Origin: Faecalicatena contorta
Lineage (GTDB): Bacteria > Bacillota > Clostridia > Lachnospirales > Lachnospiraceae
Direction of reading: 5' to 3'
DNA length: 64,000 nucleotides
Assembly (NCBI RefSeq): GCF_021531895.1
Contig: NZ_JAFBIX010000009.1
Coordinates: forward strand, 37,931 to 101,930
Position 1 is the first letter of the stretch. The number at the start of each line of letters is the position of its first letter. This document shows, piece by piece, positions 1 through 7,889 of the stretch. Under the pieces are notes generated by a model that saw only the letters and a list, made by a program, of their open reading frames with translations, searched no databases and was not told where the DNA came from. A program made the translations under genes and the position numbers.

Positions 1-681
1 TACCACGCCATTCATGGTATATGCCAGCCACATTAAACATGTAGATGTCTTTTCTTCTGCATTTAATGCAATTGCAAATGGATAGTCTACAGTCCCTGTA
101 GATTTAAGTGTTCTGCAATCTTCCAGAACATCATCCCAAGTCTGTGGTTCCTCTGTAATACCAGCCGCTTCAAACTGCTTTGTGTTATAATATGACAAAC
201 GGTAGTCGTTCGCATATGGAATTGCCAGAACCTTTCCATCCTTTGTAAATGTTTCGAGTGTCGGCATATCTTCCTTATCTTCATCTGATACTTCCAATGG
301 CTCTAACCAATCTGCCGCATCAAATTCTCCGACCCATGACCAGTCAACTTCCACAACATCTGCTGCACATTCTCCGGCAGAAGCAGCTGTTGCTAATTTC
401 TCACGGATATCATCCCATCCAACTTCAGCAATCTCAACTTCAATTCCTGTTTCCTCTGTAAATGCAGCAAGCTGATCATCTGTTGGTACACCCCAGTCAG
501 GTACCATAAATGTAATTTTTTCTCCTGATGATTCCTCAGCTGCATCCTCACTGCTTTCACTGCTCTCTTTGCTTCCGCCACAGCCCGCAAGCATGGTAAG
601 CGTCATAGCGGCAATCAACAATACACTGATTAGTTTCTTCTTCATAGTTTTTATATGATATGTCCAGAAGCTTCCTATCAT
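1..681 (-). CDS. Sugar ABC transporter substrate-binding lipoprotein, C-terminus cut by window edge
   Basis: This is an extracellular solute-binding protein (family 1) that would capture a carbohydrate for an ABC importer. The N-terminus has a lysine-rich n-region, a hydrophobic stretch and a lipobox ending LAGC, followed by a Ser/Glu/Asp-rich linker and an ITFMVPDWG beta strand typical of the family. The reading frame is still open at base 1, so about half the protein is missing. An ATG at 645 gives the usual MKKK start, but the only good ribosome site (GGAGG, 686-690) lies four bases before an in-frame ATG at 681, so the longer start is preferred. The AraC-type gene behind it is the probable regulator. 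The sugar is unknown. Confidence 0.85.
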   Translation of the reverse strand, partial: MIGSFWTYHIKTMKKKLISVLLIAAMTLTMLAGCGGSKESSESSEDAAEESSGEKITFMVPDWGVPTDDQLAAFTEETGIEVEIAEVGWDDIREKLATAASAGECAADVVEVDWSWVGEFDAADWLEPLEVSDEDKEDMPTLETFTKDGKVLAIPYANDYRLSYYNTKQFEAAGITEEPQTWDDVLEDCRTLKSTGTVDYPFAIALNAEEKTSTCLMWLAYTMNGVV

Positions 682-714
682 ATTTCCTCCCTTTTCGTCT
701 ATTCATATCTTCCA

Positions 715-816
715 TTACTCTTCTACTGGCTTCTGCAAATATATCCTCTGAATGAATTGATATATTTCAATACTATTAAGTAATGTTCCGATACCCGGAT
801 ATCTGTATTCTACCAT
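715..816 (-). CDS. Possible 33-residue ORF upstream of the binding-protein gene (doubtful)
   Basis: The roughly 250-base gap between the AraC gene and the binding-protein gene is AT-rich and must hold the transporter promoter. It also contains an open frame beginning MVEYRYPGIG and ending QKPVEE. No convincing ribosome site precedes the ATG and I recognise no family. It may be chance or the tail of a decayed gene. Nothing else is identified in 691-939. Confidence 0.15.
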   Translation of the reverse strand: MVEYRYPGIGTLLNSIEIYQFIQRIYLQKPVEE

Positions 817-939
817 CCACGGATTTTCCAGTATTTCATATATGTTAGTTTTATTTTATATTTGTTTTATTTCTTCCGGATATATCTATTGATTTTTGTA
901 ATATATTTTTGTATTTATTTACATTTTCTATACATTGAA

Positions 940-2175
940 TTATTTTATTACTTTTACTTTCTTTCGATATGCCAACGGGGTCTCGCCTGTGATTCTTTTA
1001 AACACCGTCTGAAAATGACTCTGAGAGGAAAAATTAAGCAGACTTGCTACTTCGCTTAAATTGTAATTGCTGAAACGAAGTAAGCGTTTTGCCTCTTCTG
1101 TCTTCTCCTGTTGAATGTACTGGGTAATAGAAAGTCCCATCTCCTGTTTGAATCGGCTACATAAGTAGGATCTGCTATAGCCTAATTCTTTTGCCATACT
1201 TTCTGTTCGAATCGGTGCGAAAACATTCCGTGAAATATATTGAATACACATTCTGCAAAAGTGCCTTTTATCATCTGCAGGACATCGTAATTTTTCTACC
1301 TGCTCTGCAAAATCAATCACCATTTCCTGAAAAAGCCGTTCTACCGCAGGACAATCCTGCATCAGTTCTAGCTTCTGAATATATAGTTCCATCGCAAGAA
1401 ATGCCTGCTGAACATCCAGTCCTCCCCGAATCGCAGCCTTCGATACGCTGTCTGCCATGGCAATCCCTCTGTTTTTTATTTGCCGCAATTCATCATATAC
1501 GATACTCCCTGTGTATACTTTCGGCGGAGCACTGAATAGTTCTTTCAGCTGGTCTGCCTGTCCATTCTCAACATAAGAACATACCAGTTGTTCCCAACTA
1601 AAGCTTTGCTCAACTGCCTGAGATAATCCCATATCTTCTATATTATTCATTCGATTCCCGGTATACTCTATTTGTACAGAATTCTGGATGCTTTCCGGCG
1701 GTCTTTCCATCCATACTTCCTCAATCGCAAATGCCCGCTTTCGCAACATTGTTTCTAGAGATACTAACAACCATGCAAGCCGCTGAATGTTAATGACAGG
1801 CGTGCTGCATAACCATCGAACGTAAGCATTCTTTTTCTCTTCTTCAATCCTCAGGATTGCCAGCAATTCTTCCATTTCTTGTCCGCTGCCTTTTAAAGCA
1901 CACGTTGGTCCAAGAATTAGTCGAAGACCTGGCTTTAATGTAAGAAAAGCATAAAACTGATATAAAGATGTCGTGATTATGCCTACATCATGTCCAGAAT
2001 CTATGATTTGAGATAAAAAGGGACCTAACGGATCTGGCTCAATACAGTAAGGCGAAAAATAATATAAAGGAGTGCCGTCTTGATACAAACGTACTCCTGT
2101 AGTGTATGCTTTCGCCAGGCTATAACACATGGATTCATAGACTTTCATGTTCATTATATCGGATTCTTTTCTCAT
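940..2175 (-). CDS. AraC-family transcriptional regulator
   Basis: This 411-residue DNA-binding protein has a large N-terminal region without a recognised sensor domain. Its last ~100 residues are an AraC/XylS double helix-turn-helix: ELGYSRSYLCSRFKQEMG forms the first HTH, and LNFSSQSHFQTVFKRITGETP the signature second half. The start at 2175 is chosen because GGGAGA sits six bases upstream of it; the frame is open further to an ATG at 2193 that lacks a ribosome site. It is transcribed toward the sugar-binding-protein gene and probably activates that transporter. The sugar it senses cannot be told. Confidence 0.85.
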   Translation of the reverse strand: MRKESDIMNMKVYESMCYSLAKAYTTGVRLYQDGTPLYYFSPYCIEPDPLGPFLSQIIDSGHDVGIITTSLYQFYAFLTLKPGLRLILGPTCALKGSGQEMEELLAILRIEEEKKNAYVRWLCSTPVINIQRLAWLLVSLETMLRKRAFAIEEVWMERPPESIQNSVQIEYTGNRMNNIEDMGLSQAVEQSFSWEQLVCSYVENGQADQLKELFSAPPKVYTGSIVYDELRQIKNRGIAMADSVSKAAIRGGLDVQQAFLAMELYIQKLELMQDCPAVERLFQEMVIDFAEQVEKLRCPADDKRHFCRMCIQYISRNVFAPIRTESMAKELGYSRSYLCSRFKQEMGLSITQYIQQEKTEEAKRLLRFSNYNLSEVASLLNFSSQSHFQTVFKRITGETPLAYRKKVKVIK

Positions 2176-2277
2176 AATTTTTCTCCCAACCATGTTTTCT
2201 TGAGAACCAGCATATCACTACGTGCAAACCAAATTCAACTCTTTTCAAATGTGTTTGCAATAAATGTCTAAATATGA

Positions 2278-2346
2278 CTATACACGGCGTGCCTTGATGG
2301 ATTTTGAACTGATCCAGGACAAAATGATATAGATGATTTCTTTCAT
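2278..2346 (-). CDS. Possible 22-residue peptide gene after the DUF5107 gene
   Basis: A short ORF (MKEIIYIILSWISS... ending KARRV) starts 13 bases after the DUF5107 stop. It has a perfect GGAGG (2352-2356) five bases before its ATG. The product would be a short hydrophobic helix with a basic tail. It is either a genuine small membrane peptide or the first codons of a gene whose remainder was lost. No family is recognised. Confidence 0.35.
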   Translation of the reverse strand: MKEIIYIILSWISSKSIKARRV

Positions 2347-2359
2347 AAAATCCTCCACA

Positions 2360-4291
2360 TTACTCAAATGCCATGAACTGATACCTGTAAGGTACTTCTT
2401 CCTCTTCTTCTGAGACAGCATCGTGCAGTTTCTTCCATAATTGTCCCAGAGTATCCTCTCCTTCCCGGAGATCATCAAGCACCAATCCTCCATCTTCTTC
2501 CATCAGTTCATAAGCCTTTTCTTCTTTTCCACTCTCGCCTAATGCCTGGATATAATAGAACCGCAATCTGCTGTCAGCCTGAAGTTTTTTGCTCAGCTTT
2601 TTATAAGATGCACACAGTTCCGTATAAGCTTCACAACTAATCAATATCTTGAATCCTTCTTTTTGATATGAGCATTCCTTCTTCTGAAGCTTCATTCCTT
2701 TTAACATATACCGGGCTGCTTTCTTATTCTTTCCTTTCCGCAAAGTCAGACAGGCAAGCGCGTGAAGTGCCCATGCATTTTCCTCCAGTGTTCTGGATGT
2801 CTGAAATTCCTGCTCTGCTTTCTTGAATTTTCCATCCATATAATAACGAACTCCCAACTGGTAGTGCGCGTACCAATTATGTTTTTCCTGTTCTTTGACA
2901 GCTTCCTTTAATCTGGTAAAGCTTTCTTCATCATTCAAGAATACATCCGGTCTTTTCTCAGGCTTCGGACAATGCAATCTGCCGCCTTCTATGAATGCTT
3001 TCCAGCGGGCATAATCCCCTTCTTCATCTACAAATTCCAGATGATCCGTCCACTTGCCATGAACTCCAAGGATTCCATAGCCGCTTCCCGCCTGCACAAG
3101 ATCCGCTTTCTTTAAAGCCATTGGCTTGGATGCTTTCAGCTTTTCTTTCAGATGCCTGTGACTTTCTCTTTTTAGGAGCATCTCTGTGACTTCTGCACTT
3201 CGCTCTTCATGAGATTCCTGAAGCTTCTGTGCATCGATCTGAATTGCCCCATATTGCTCCATCCATTCCCATGCAGTGTGTGGTGCCATAGGAATACAGC
3301 CATACTGTGTCTTTGCAAGGCCGGCCTGAATCTCAATATATCTTCCTGCATTCTCCGTCAGGAATTCCTGCCAGTGGTCAGAAGCTGCCTGACTGCCCCA
3401 GGAGAATAACTTCCGGCTTTTCATTCTGTCCGTTGACATCTGAAGAAGGCCGTATCCCTCTGCATTAACATTTGCAATATACTTCGGCATATCCTCTTCT
3501 ATCTCAAAGAAATAATCCACAGACTTCGGAATCTTCTTATAATCGGTGACATCCACGCCCCGAACCATCGGAATCTCTACTTTTCGAACCTCTTTATCTA
3601 CCGTCGTATATGCGGCTCTGGCCGGAACAATGATTCTTCCGCCGTCGAATTCCGGCACTGCCATGTTACTCCACCAGTACATCGGCACTACCTCATCATT
3701 TTCATTCACAATCCGCATCCTGCAATTTAGGAAACGGGAATCTTCTTCCAGCCAAAAATCCATCTGGTATGTGACATCACGGATTCTTTCATATTCGTAC
3801 ATTCGAAGAACCGGATTGCCCGCTTCGTCTTCCGTCTGGGCAACATACATCTGTTCTGTCGTAAATGGAGTATGCCCGATAATACCAATATTCCATTCTA
3901 CGCCTCCACTGAACCATGCATTTCTAGTCGCCAGGTTACTGAATCGAAGAACATCATTCGTATACAGAAGATTCTGATCTTGCTCCTTATCCCACAGTTC
4001 CCACAATCTTCCACCATATTCTGGCAAAAATACGGCTTTCAGATATTGATTTTCCAGAACAGCCGTCTGTACTTTACGCTCTTTGAGTTCTCTGCAATAT
4101 CCATTTCTCTGGCGATACGGATAGGCACTTTTCACCCTCCCATATCCATCGTACAATTCAGAATCCTCCGGCAGCTGAAATCGCAGCTGATTCTGTAAGA
4201 TACTTTCCCCGGACAGATCCGGCACACATGACTCTTTCCCCAATAAAGCCATCTGCATCTTCCGCTTTTCCATTCTAAGTTCTGTTCCCAT
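2360..4291 (-). CDS. DUF5107 domain protein with C-terminal TPR repeats
   Basis: The 643-residue cytoplasmic protein has an N-terminal DUF5107 region with the aldose-epimerase-like/beta-sandwich signature EYGGRLWELWDKE and NAWFSGGVEWNIGIIGHTPF. This is followed by tetratricopeptide-like helices from about residue 470 (HYQLGVRYYMDGKFKKAEQEF). Known DUF5107-TPR proteins are usually longer and occur in carbohydrate-utilisation loci, so a glycan-related role is inferred from context only. It starts two bases after the bcp stop, with its AGAGGTG ribosome site inside the bcp end, so it is probably co-transcribed with bcp. Confidence 0.75.
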   Translation of the reverse strand: MGTELRMEKRKMQMALLGKESCVPDLSGESILQNQLRFQLPEDSELYDGYGRVKSAYPYRQRNGYCRELKERKVQTAVLENQYLKAVFLPEYGGRLWELWDKEQDQNLLYTNDVLRFSNLATRNAWFSGGVEWNIGIIGHTPFTTEQMYVAQTEDEAGNPVLRMYEYERIRDVTYQMDFWLEEDSRFLNCRMRIVNENDEVVPMYWWSNMAVPEFDGGRIIVPARAAYTTVDKEVRKVEIPMVRGVDVTDYKKIPKSVDYFFEIEEDMPKYIANVNAEGYGLLQMSTDRMKSRKLFSWGSQAASDHWQEFLTENAGRYIEIQAGLAKTQYGCIPMAPHTAWEWMEQYGAIQIDAQKLQESHEERSAEVTEMLLKRESHRHLKEKLKASKPMALKKADLVQAGSGYGILGVHGKWTDHLEFVDEEGDYARWKAFIEGGRLHCPKPEKRPDVFLNDEESFTRLKEAVKEQEKHNWYAHYQLGVRYYMDGKFKKAEQEFQTSRTLEENAWALHALACLTLRKGKNKKAARYMLKGMKLQKKECSYQKEGFKILISCEAYTELCASYKKLSKKLQADSRLRFYYIQALGESGKEEKAYELMEEDGGLVLDDLREGEDTLGQLWKKLHDAVSEEEEEVPYRYQFMAFE

Positions 4292-4292
4292 A

Positions 4293-4745
4293 TTACACCT
4301 CTTCTAACATCTTCGCCGGATCATCGGCTGCTTTTACCTTATCATTTGCTTTGATGATCACACCATCTTCGTCAATCAGGTACGTTGTCCGCACAACGCC
4401 CATCGACACTTTTCCATAATTCTTCTTTTCCTTCCACACATCATAAGCCTGAATTACTTTCAATTCCGGGTCTGACAATATCGTAAAAGTCAGGCCCTGC
4501 TTTTCTTCAAATCTCTTATGCGAAGCTACCGTATCCTTACTGATTCCGATGACAACTGCCCCTTTTTCCTGAAACTGTGGATACAGCTGTGAATAACCAC
4601 ATGCCTGTTTCGTACACCCCGGAGTATTATCCCTCGGATAAAAATATAAGATTACCTTTTTACCTCTGTACTCCTCAAGCGAATGCACTTGTCCATTCTG
4701 ATCCGGCAGTGAAAATGCCGGTGCCTTGGTTCCCACTTCTAACAT
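4293..4745 (-). CDS. bcp: Thioredoxin-dependent thiol peroxidase (Bcp/PrxQ)
   Basis: The peroxiredoxin reduces H2O2 and organic peroxides using thioredoxin. The 150-residue product has the thioredoxin-like fold start APAFSLPDQNG. It carries the Bcp-type peroxidatic and resolving cysteines in PGCTKQACGYS, spaced five residues apart, after the strand KVILYFYPRDN. The start at 4745 is preferred over an upstream ATG because GGAGGAG lies just before it. It heads the short operon with the DUF5107 gene. Confidence 0.95.
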   Translation of the reverse strand: MLEVGTKAPAFSLPDQNGQVHSLEEYRGKKVILYFYPRDNTPGCTKQACGYSQLYPQFQEKGAVVIGISKDTVASHKRFEEKQGLTFTILSDPELKVIQAYDVWKEKKNYGKVSMGVVRTTYLIDEDGVIIKANDKVKAADDPAKMLEEV

Positions 4746-4846
4746 AGTGTCTCCTCCTTTAATCATAAAACCAACGGTTCATTACAATCTCTTTTCTAAG
4801 TTCGATAATACAACCTATTTCCGCATTTGAAAAGACTGAAACTTAT

Positions 4847-4883
4847 AAAAATGGCGGCAGGTATTACCCCGCCGCCAGATTTT
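4847..4883 (-). terminator. Rho-independent terminator of the XRE-cupin gene
   Basis: TGGCGGC (4852-4858) pairs with GCCGCCA (4871-4877). On the minus strand the stem is followed by a run of five T residues, just after the stop of the XRE-cupin gene. Confidence 0.8.
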
Positions 4884-4890
4884 CTTTTCT

Positions 4891-5667
4891 CTATTCTTTT
4901 TCAATCAGCATCCATACCAGTGTAGCGTCTTCGTCCGAGTCGTTCATGCTGCTATGGACTTCTCCGGCCGGAATAAATGATGCTTCTCCGGCACATAATT
5001 CATTGCTCTTGCCATTGCACTCACATTTTACTTTTCCGGAGATGATGTAAGAATATTCATCGCCGGTATGAGACGCAGGCGGTACCACGGTTCCTGGTGG
5101 AAATATTGCATAGCCCATGGACACCTTTCCATCTGTCGGGCAGCATGCACCGGAGAAATCACTCATGGCAACTCCGTCCTGGCGAACAGATATATATTCG
5201 TTCTTTACATCCCATGCTACCAGTTCCGGGTCACGTTCCAGCGGAATCCCTTTGTCGTAATCAGTGCAGTCTTTGCACCCTTTCTGTTCCTCTCCTTCAT
5301 GCGTACACGCTTCAAAATCCTCACGCAGCAGCTCCATCCGAAGCAAAAGACTCTCTAACTTACGTCCTTCGAACTTACCGCTTAACCTCTCATAACTTGC
5401 ATACTTCTTCTTAAGCCCCAATAATCCTGAACCACTGTCTTTCTTATGAACGAATTGTCCCTGTACATCCGATTCGTCTTCGAACAATTCCTTCATTGTG
5501 ATGTTCAGCGCCTCTGCAATCTTCTTCAGGGATACCAGGGTAATGGATGAAATTCCACGTTCGAATTGAGGCGAGAAACTGACTGATAATTCTGTCTTCT
5601 CACTCAATTCTTTTAATGTAATATTTTTTCTGCGTATTTTCCTGATTTTTTTGCTTATGTATTCCAT
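4891..5667 (-). CDS. XRE-family regulator with C-terminal cupin domain
   Basis: The 258-residue repressor-type protein has an N-terminal HTH (TLKELSEKTELSVSFSPQFE) followed by SSITLVSLKKIAEAL. After a cysteine-containing linker (GCKDC), a C-terminal cupin of about 90 residues carries the metal/ligand motif HTGDEYSYIISG. Such proteins sense a small molecule in the cupin barrel. The usual SFLSQ of this HTH type is SFSPQ here, placing a proline near the recognition helix. A perfect palindrome lies 25 bases upstream of the start and is a likely autoregulatory operator. The target genes and ligand are unknown. Confidence 0.85.
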   Translation of the reverse strand: MEYISKKIRKIRRKNITLKELSEKTELSVSFSPQFERGISSITLVSLKKIAEALNITMKELFEDESDVQGQFVHKKDSGSGLLGLKKKYASYERLSGKFEGRKLESLLLRMELLREDFEACTHEGEEQKGCKDCTDYDKGIPLERDPELVAWDVKNEYISVRQDGVAMSDFSGACCPTDGKVSMGYAIFPPGTVVPPASHTGDEYSYIISGKVKCECNGKSNELCAGEASFIPAGEVHSSMNDSDEDATLVWMLIEKE

Positions 5668-5692
5668 ATTTTCGTCATATTCCTCACTCTAT

Positions 5693-5710
5693 GTTTTATA
5701 CTTATAAAAC
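5693..5710. promoter_or_regulatory. Perfect 18-bp palindrome, probable operator of the XRE-cupin gene
   Basis: GTTTTATA and TATAAAAC flank a CT centre. The palindrome lies in the leader/promoter region of the XRE-cupin gene. A TTGACA-like -35 box is at 5754-5759 on the minus strand, but no strong -10 box was found. Confidence 0.5.
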
Positions 5711-5811
5711 AATTTCAGTACCACTGTAATTTTTTACTATTTTCACCATTAAGTGTCAATACAAAAGAAAAAGGTGTCCTCCGCTATCTGAAAACAACTG
5801 CGGAGGATATC

Positions 5812-5840
5812 TTGACTTTTCTAACAGGGATAAATATGAT
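5812..5840 (+). promoter_or_regulatory. Strong sigma-A promoter of the pseudouridine synthase gene
   Basis: TTGACT (5812-5817), a 17-base spacer and TATGAT (5835-5840) form a near-consensus promoter. The expected transcription start is near 5847, which leaves an mRNA leader of only about 16 bases containing AGGAGG. An inverted repeat, TCCTCCGC/GCGGAGGA (5777-5784 and 5800-5807), lies just upstream. Confidence 0.8.
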
Positions 5841-5862
5841 AAATGTACCAGGAGGAATCACG

Positions 5863-6450
5863 ATGTATCATTACTATATGTTTAACAAACCCTTCGGCTG
5901 TGTCACTGCAAGACGCGATGACCGCTACCCCACTGTGATGGATTATTTTCAGGAATTACACAATGATGCCCTCTCTCCCGTCGGCAGGCTGGACCGCGAG
6001 ACAGAAGGGCTGCTTTTGATTACAGATGACGGGCAGTGGAATCAGGAAATGACTCATCCTGCCCGTCACAAAGAAAAGACTTATGAATTTACCGCCCTTG
6101 GGGCCCTAACAGAAGAGAAGCAAAAGCAGCTGGAATATGGGGTCCTTTTGAAAGGCTCTGACATTCCAACTGCTCCTGCCAAGATTTCTGTTACACATAC
6201 GACAATTCTTGCCGATATTCTTCCAACGCTTCACCCTGAGATTCAGGAGAAAACCCGTCATAACCGGATGGATCATCCTGTTGTCCAGGGAACCATCGTG
6301 ATCACAGAGGGCCGAAAGCGCCAGATACGCCGAATGTTAAAGATCGTGGGTTGCTGTGTTATAGAATTAAAACGTACAGCCATTGATTCTATTTCCTTAG
6401 ACCCGGATCTTAAGCCGGGAGAATGGAAAGAGATCTCCCCACATTTTTAA
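5863..6450 (+). CDS. rRNA pseudouridine synthase, RsuA/RluE type without S4 domain
   Basis: The enzyme isomerises a specific uridine in rRNA to pseudouridine. The catalytic motif GRLDRETEGLLLITDDG contains the nucleophilic aspartate, and the C-terminal GRKRQIRRM motif of this family is present. The 195-residue protein begins directly at the catalytic fold (YYMFNKPFGCV), so it lacks the S4 RNA-binding domain of RsuA and resembles RluE in layout. The start at 5863 follows AGGAGG by six bases. Its stop overlaps that of the convergent transporter gene by four bases. The rRNA target is not determinable. Confidence 0.85.
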   Translation: MYHYYMFNKPFGCVTARRDDRYPTVMDYFQELHNDALSPVGRLDRETEGLLLITDDGQWNQEMTHPARHKEKTYEFTALGALTEEKQKQLEYGVLLKGSDIPTAPAKISVTHTTILADILPTLHPEIQEKTRHNRMDHPVVQGTIVITEGRKRQIRRMLKIVGCCVIELKRTAIDSISLDPDLKPGEWKEISPHF

Positions 6451-7787
6451 CCGATTCCACCGAAGAAGATTCCAAGGACATACACAACCAGTGTGATGCC
6501 TACGAACACATATTTTGTCAGCGGCTCGAACCATTGGCCCAACGGCTTCGTCCGTCCCGTCTCAGCCTGACTTCTTGCATATCCTTTCGGACATACCCAG
6601 AAGAACATGATTCCTGCCAGCAATGCTCCAAGAGGAATGATATAGATGGAGATGACATCCATCCATGCGCCTACGGAATCGCCGCTCTCGATGAAGATAC
6701 TGACGGCTGCCCCGATCACGGCAATCACTGCCACTGCCATTTTTCTTGACAGTCCGAACTGTTCTTGAAGCGCCTCGACCGGCGTCTCGAACAGATTCAT
6801 AAGGGACGTGATCGCTGCCGATAACACCGCAGCAAAAAAGATAATTGCAAATAAACCGCCAAACGGAAGCTGTTGGAATACTGCCGGCAATGTGATAAAC
6901 ATCAGCGGCGGACCGCTTGCCACATCAAGACCGAACGCGAATACTGCCGGAATCACTACGACTCCTGCCAGCAGTGCCGCACAGGTATCAAAGAACGCAA
7001 CATTCTTCGCACAGCTCACAATATCAATGTCTTTCTTCAGATAACTTCCATACACAATGGTTCCAGAACCTGCCAGTGACAATGAGAAAAATGCCTGTCC
7101 CAATGCATACACCCAGGTATTGATATCCAGTAATTCTTCCCACTTCGGTACAAAGAGATACTTGTAACCTTCCATTGCTCCCGGAAGAATAGCAACACGT
7201 ACCATCAGAATCAGAAAGAACAGGAAAAAGACTGGCATCATGACCTTATTGACCTTCTCGATTCCCTTGGTGATACCAAATGCCATGATAACAAACGTCA
7301 CAGCTAACCCCAGCATATGCCAGCTGATATTTCCGAATGGTACCGCAATCTTTCCAAAAAAGCTTCCCATATCCTCTACTTTTGTAAGATTCCCTGTCAG
7401 AGAACTCCACAGATACTTCATGACCCATCCGACAACCACAGAATAGCCGATTGCAATTCCAAGAGAACCTATCACCGGAATCATCCCAATTGCTCTGCCG
7501 ACTGGTCGCCCTTTTTCTCCGAACCGCATCTCCATCGCTTTTCCAAAAGAACCAAGCGGTCCTGTCTTCATGCTCCGTCCGAATGCCATCTCGCCGATAA
7601 CACCGGAAAATCCAAGCAGCACCACAAATATAAAATACGGAATTAAAAATGCTGCTCCGCCAAACTTACCGGTTCTGTATGGAAACATCCAGATATTAGC
7701 CATTCCTACCGCAGAACCAATACACGCAATAACAAATCCCATTTTTGTGCGGAACTCATCTCTTCCCTTCTCAACTGTCTTACCCAT
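6447..7787 (-). CDS. Sodium-dependent transporter, NSS/SNF family
   Basis: The 446-residue inner-membrane protein has about eleven to twelve hydrophobic segments. The first helix, GFVIACIGSAVGMANIWMFP, is diagnostic of LeuT/Tyt1/MhsT-type neurotransmitter:sodium symporters. These take up amino acids with Na+. The unwound TM1 GSAVGMAN segment that binds Na+ and substrate is intact. Nothing specifies which amino acid is carried. The gene stands alone downstream of the exported PPIase and is separated from it by a terminator. Confidence 0.9.
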   Translation of the reverse strand: MGKTVEKGRDEFRTKMGFVIACIGSAVGMANIWMFPYRTGKFGGAAFLIPYFIFVVLLGFSGVIGEMAFGRSMKTGPLGSFGKAMEMRFGEKGRPVGRAIGMIPVIGSLGIAIGYSVVVGWVMKYLWSSLTGNLTKVEDMGSFFGKIAVPFGNISWHMLGLAVTFVIMAFGITKGIEKVNKVMMPVFFLFFLILMVRVAILPGAMEGYKYLFVPKWEELLDINTWVYALGQAFFSLSLAGSGTIVYGSYLKKDIDIVSCAKNVAFFDTCAALLAGVVVIPAVFAFGLDVASGPPLMFITLPAVFQQLPFGGLFAIIFFAAVLSAAITSLMNLFETPVEALQEQFGLSRKMAVAVIAVIGAAVSIFIESGDSVGAWMDVISIYIIPLGALLAGIMFFWVCPKGYARSQAETGRTKPLGQWFEPLTKYVFVGITLVVYVLGIFFGGIG

Positions 7788-7817
7788 CTCATTTTCTCCA
7801 TCAACTATCGTATTTTC

Positions 7818-7868
7818 AACAAAAGAGGCTTATTCAAAATGTCTTTTCCCCGACATCCGAATAAGCCT
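7818..7868 (-). terminator. Terminator of the trigger-factor-like gene
   Basis: AGGCTTATTC (7826-7835) pairs with GAATAAGCCT (7859-7868), with an inner ATGTC/GACAT stem. On the minus strand it is followed by a T-rich tail, just downstream of the lipoprotein PPIase gene. Confidence 0.75.
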
Positions 7869-7889
7869 TATCATCCCTACTGCTCTTCC

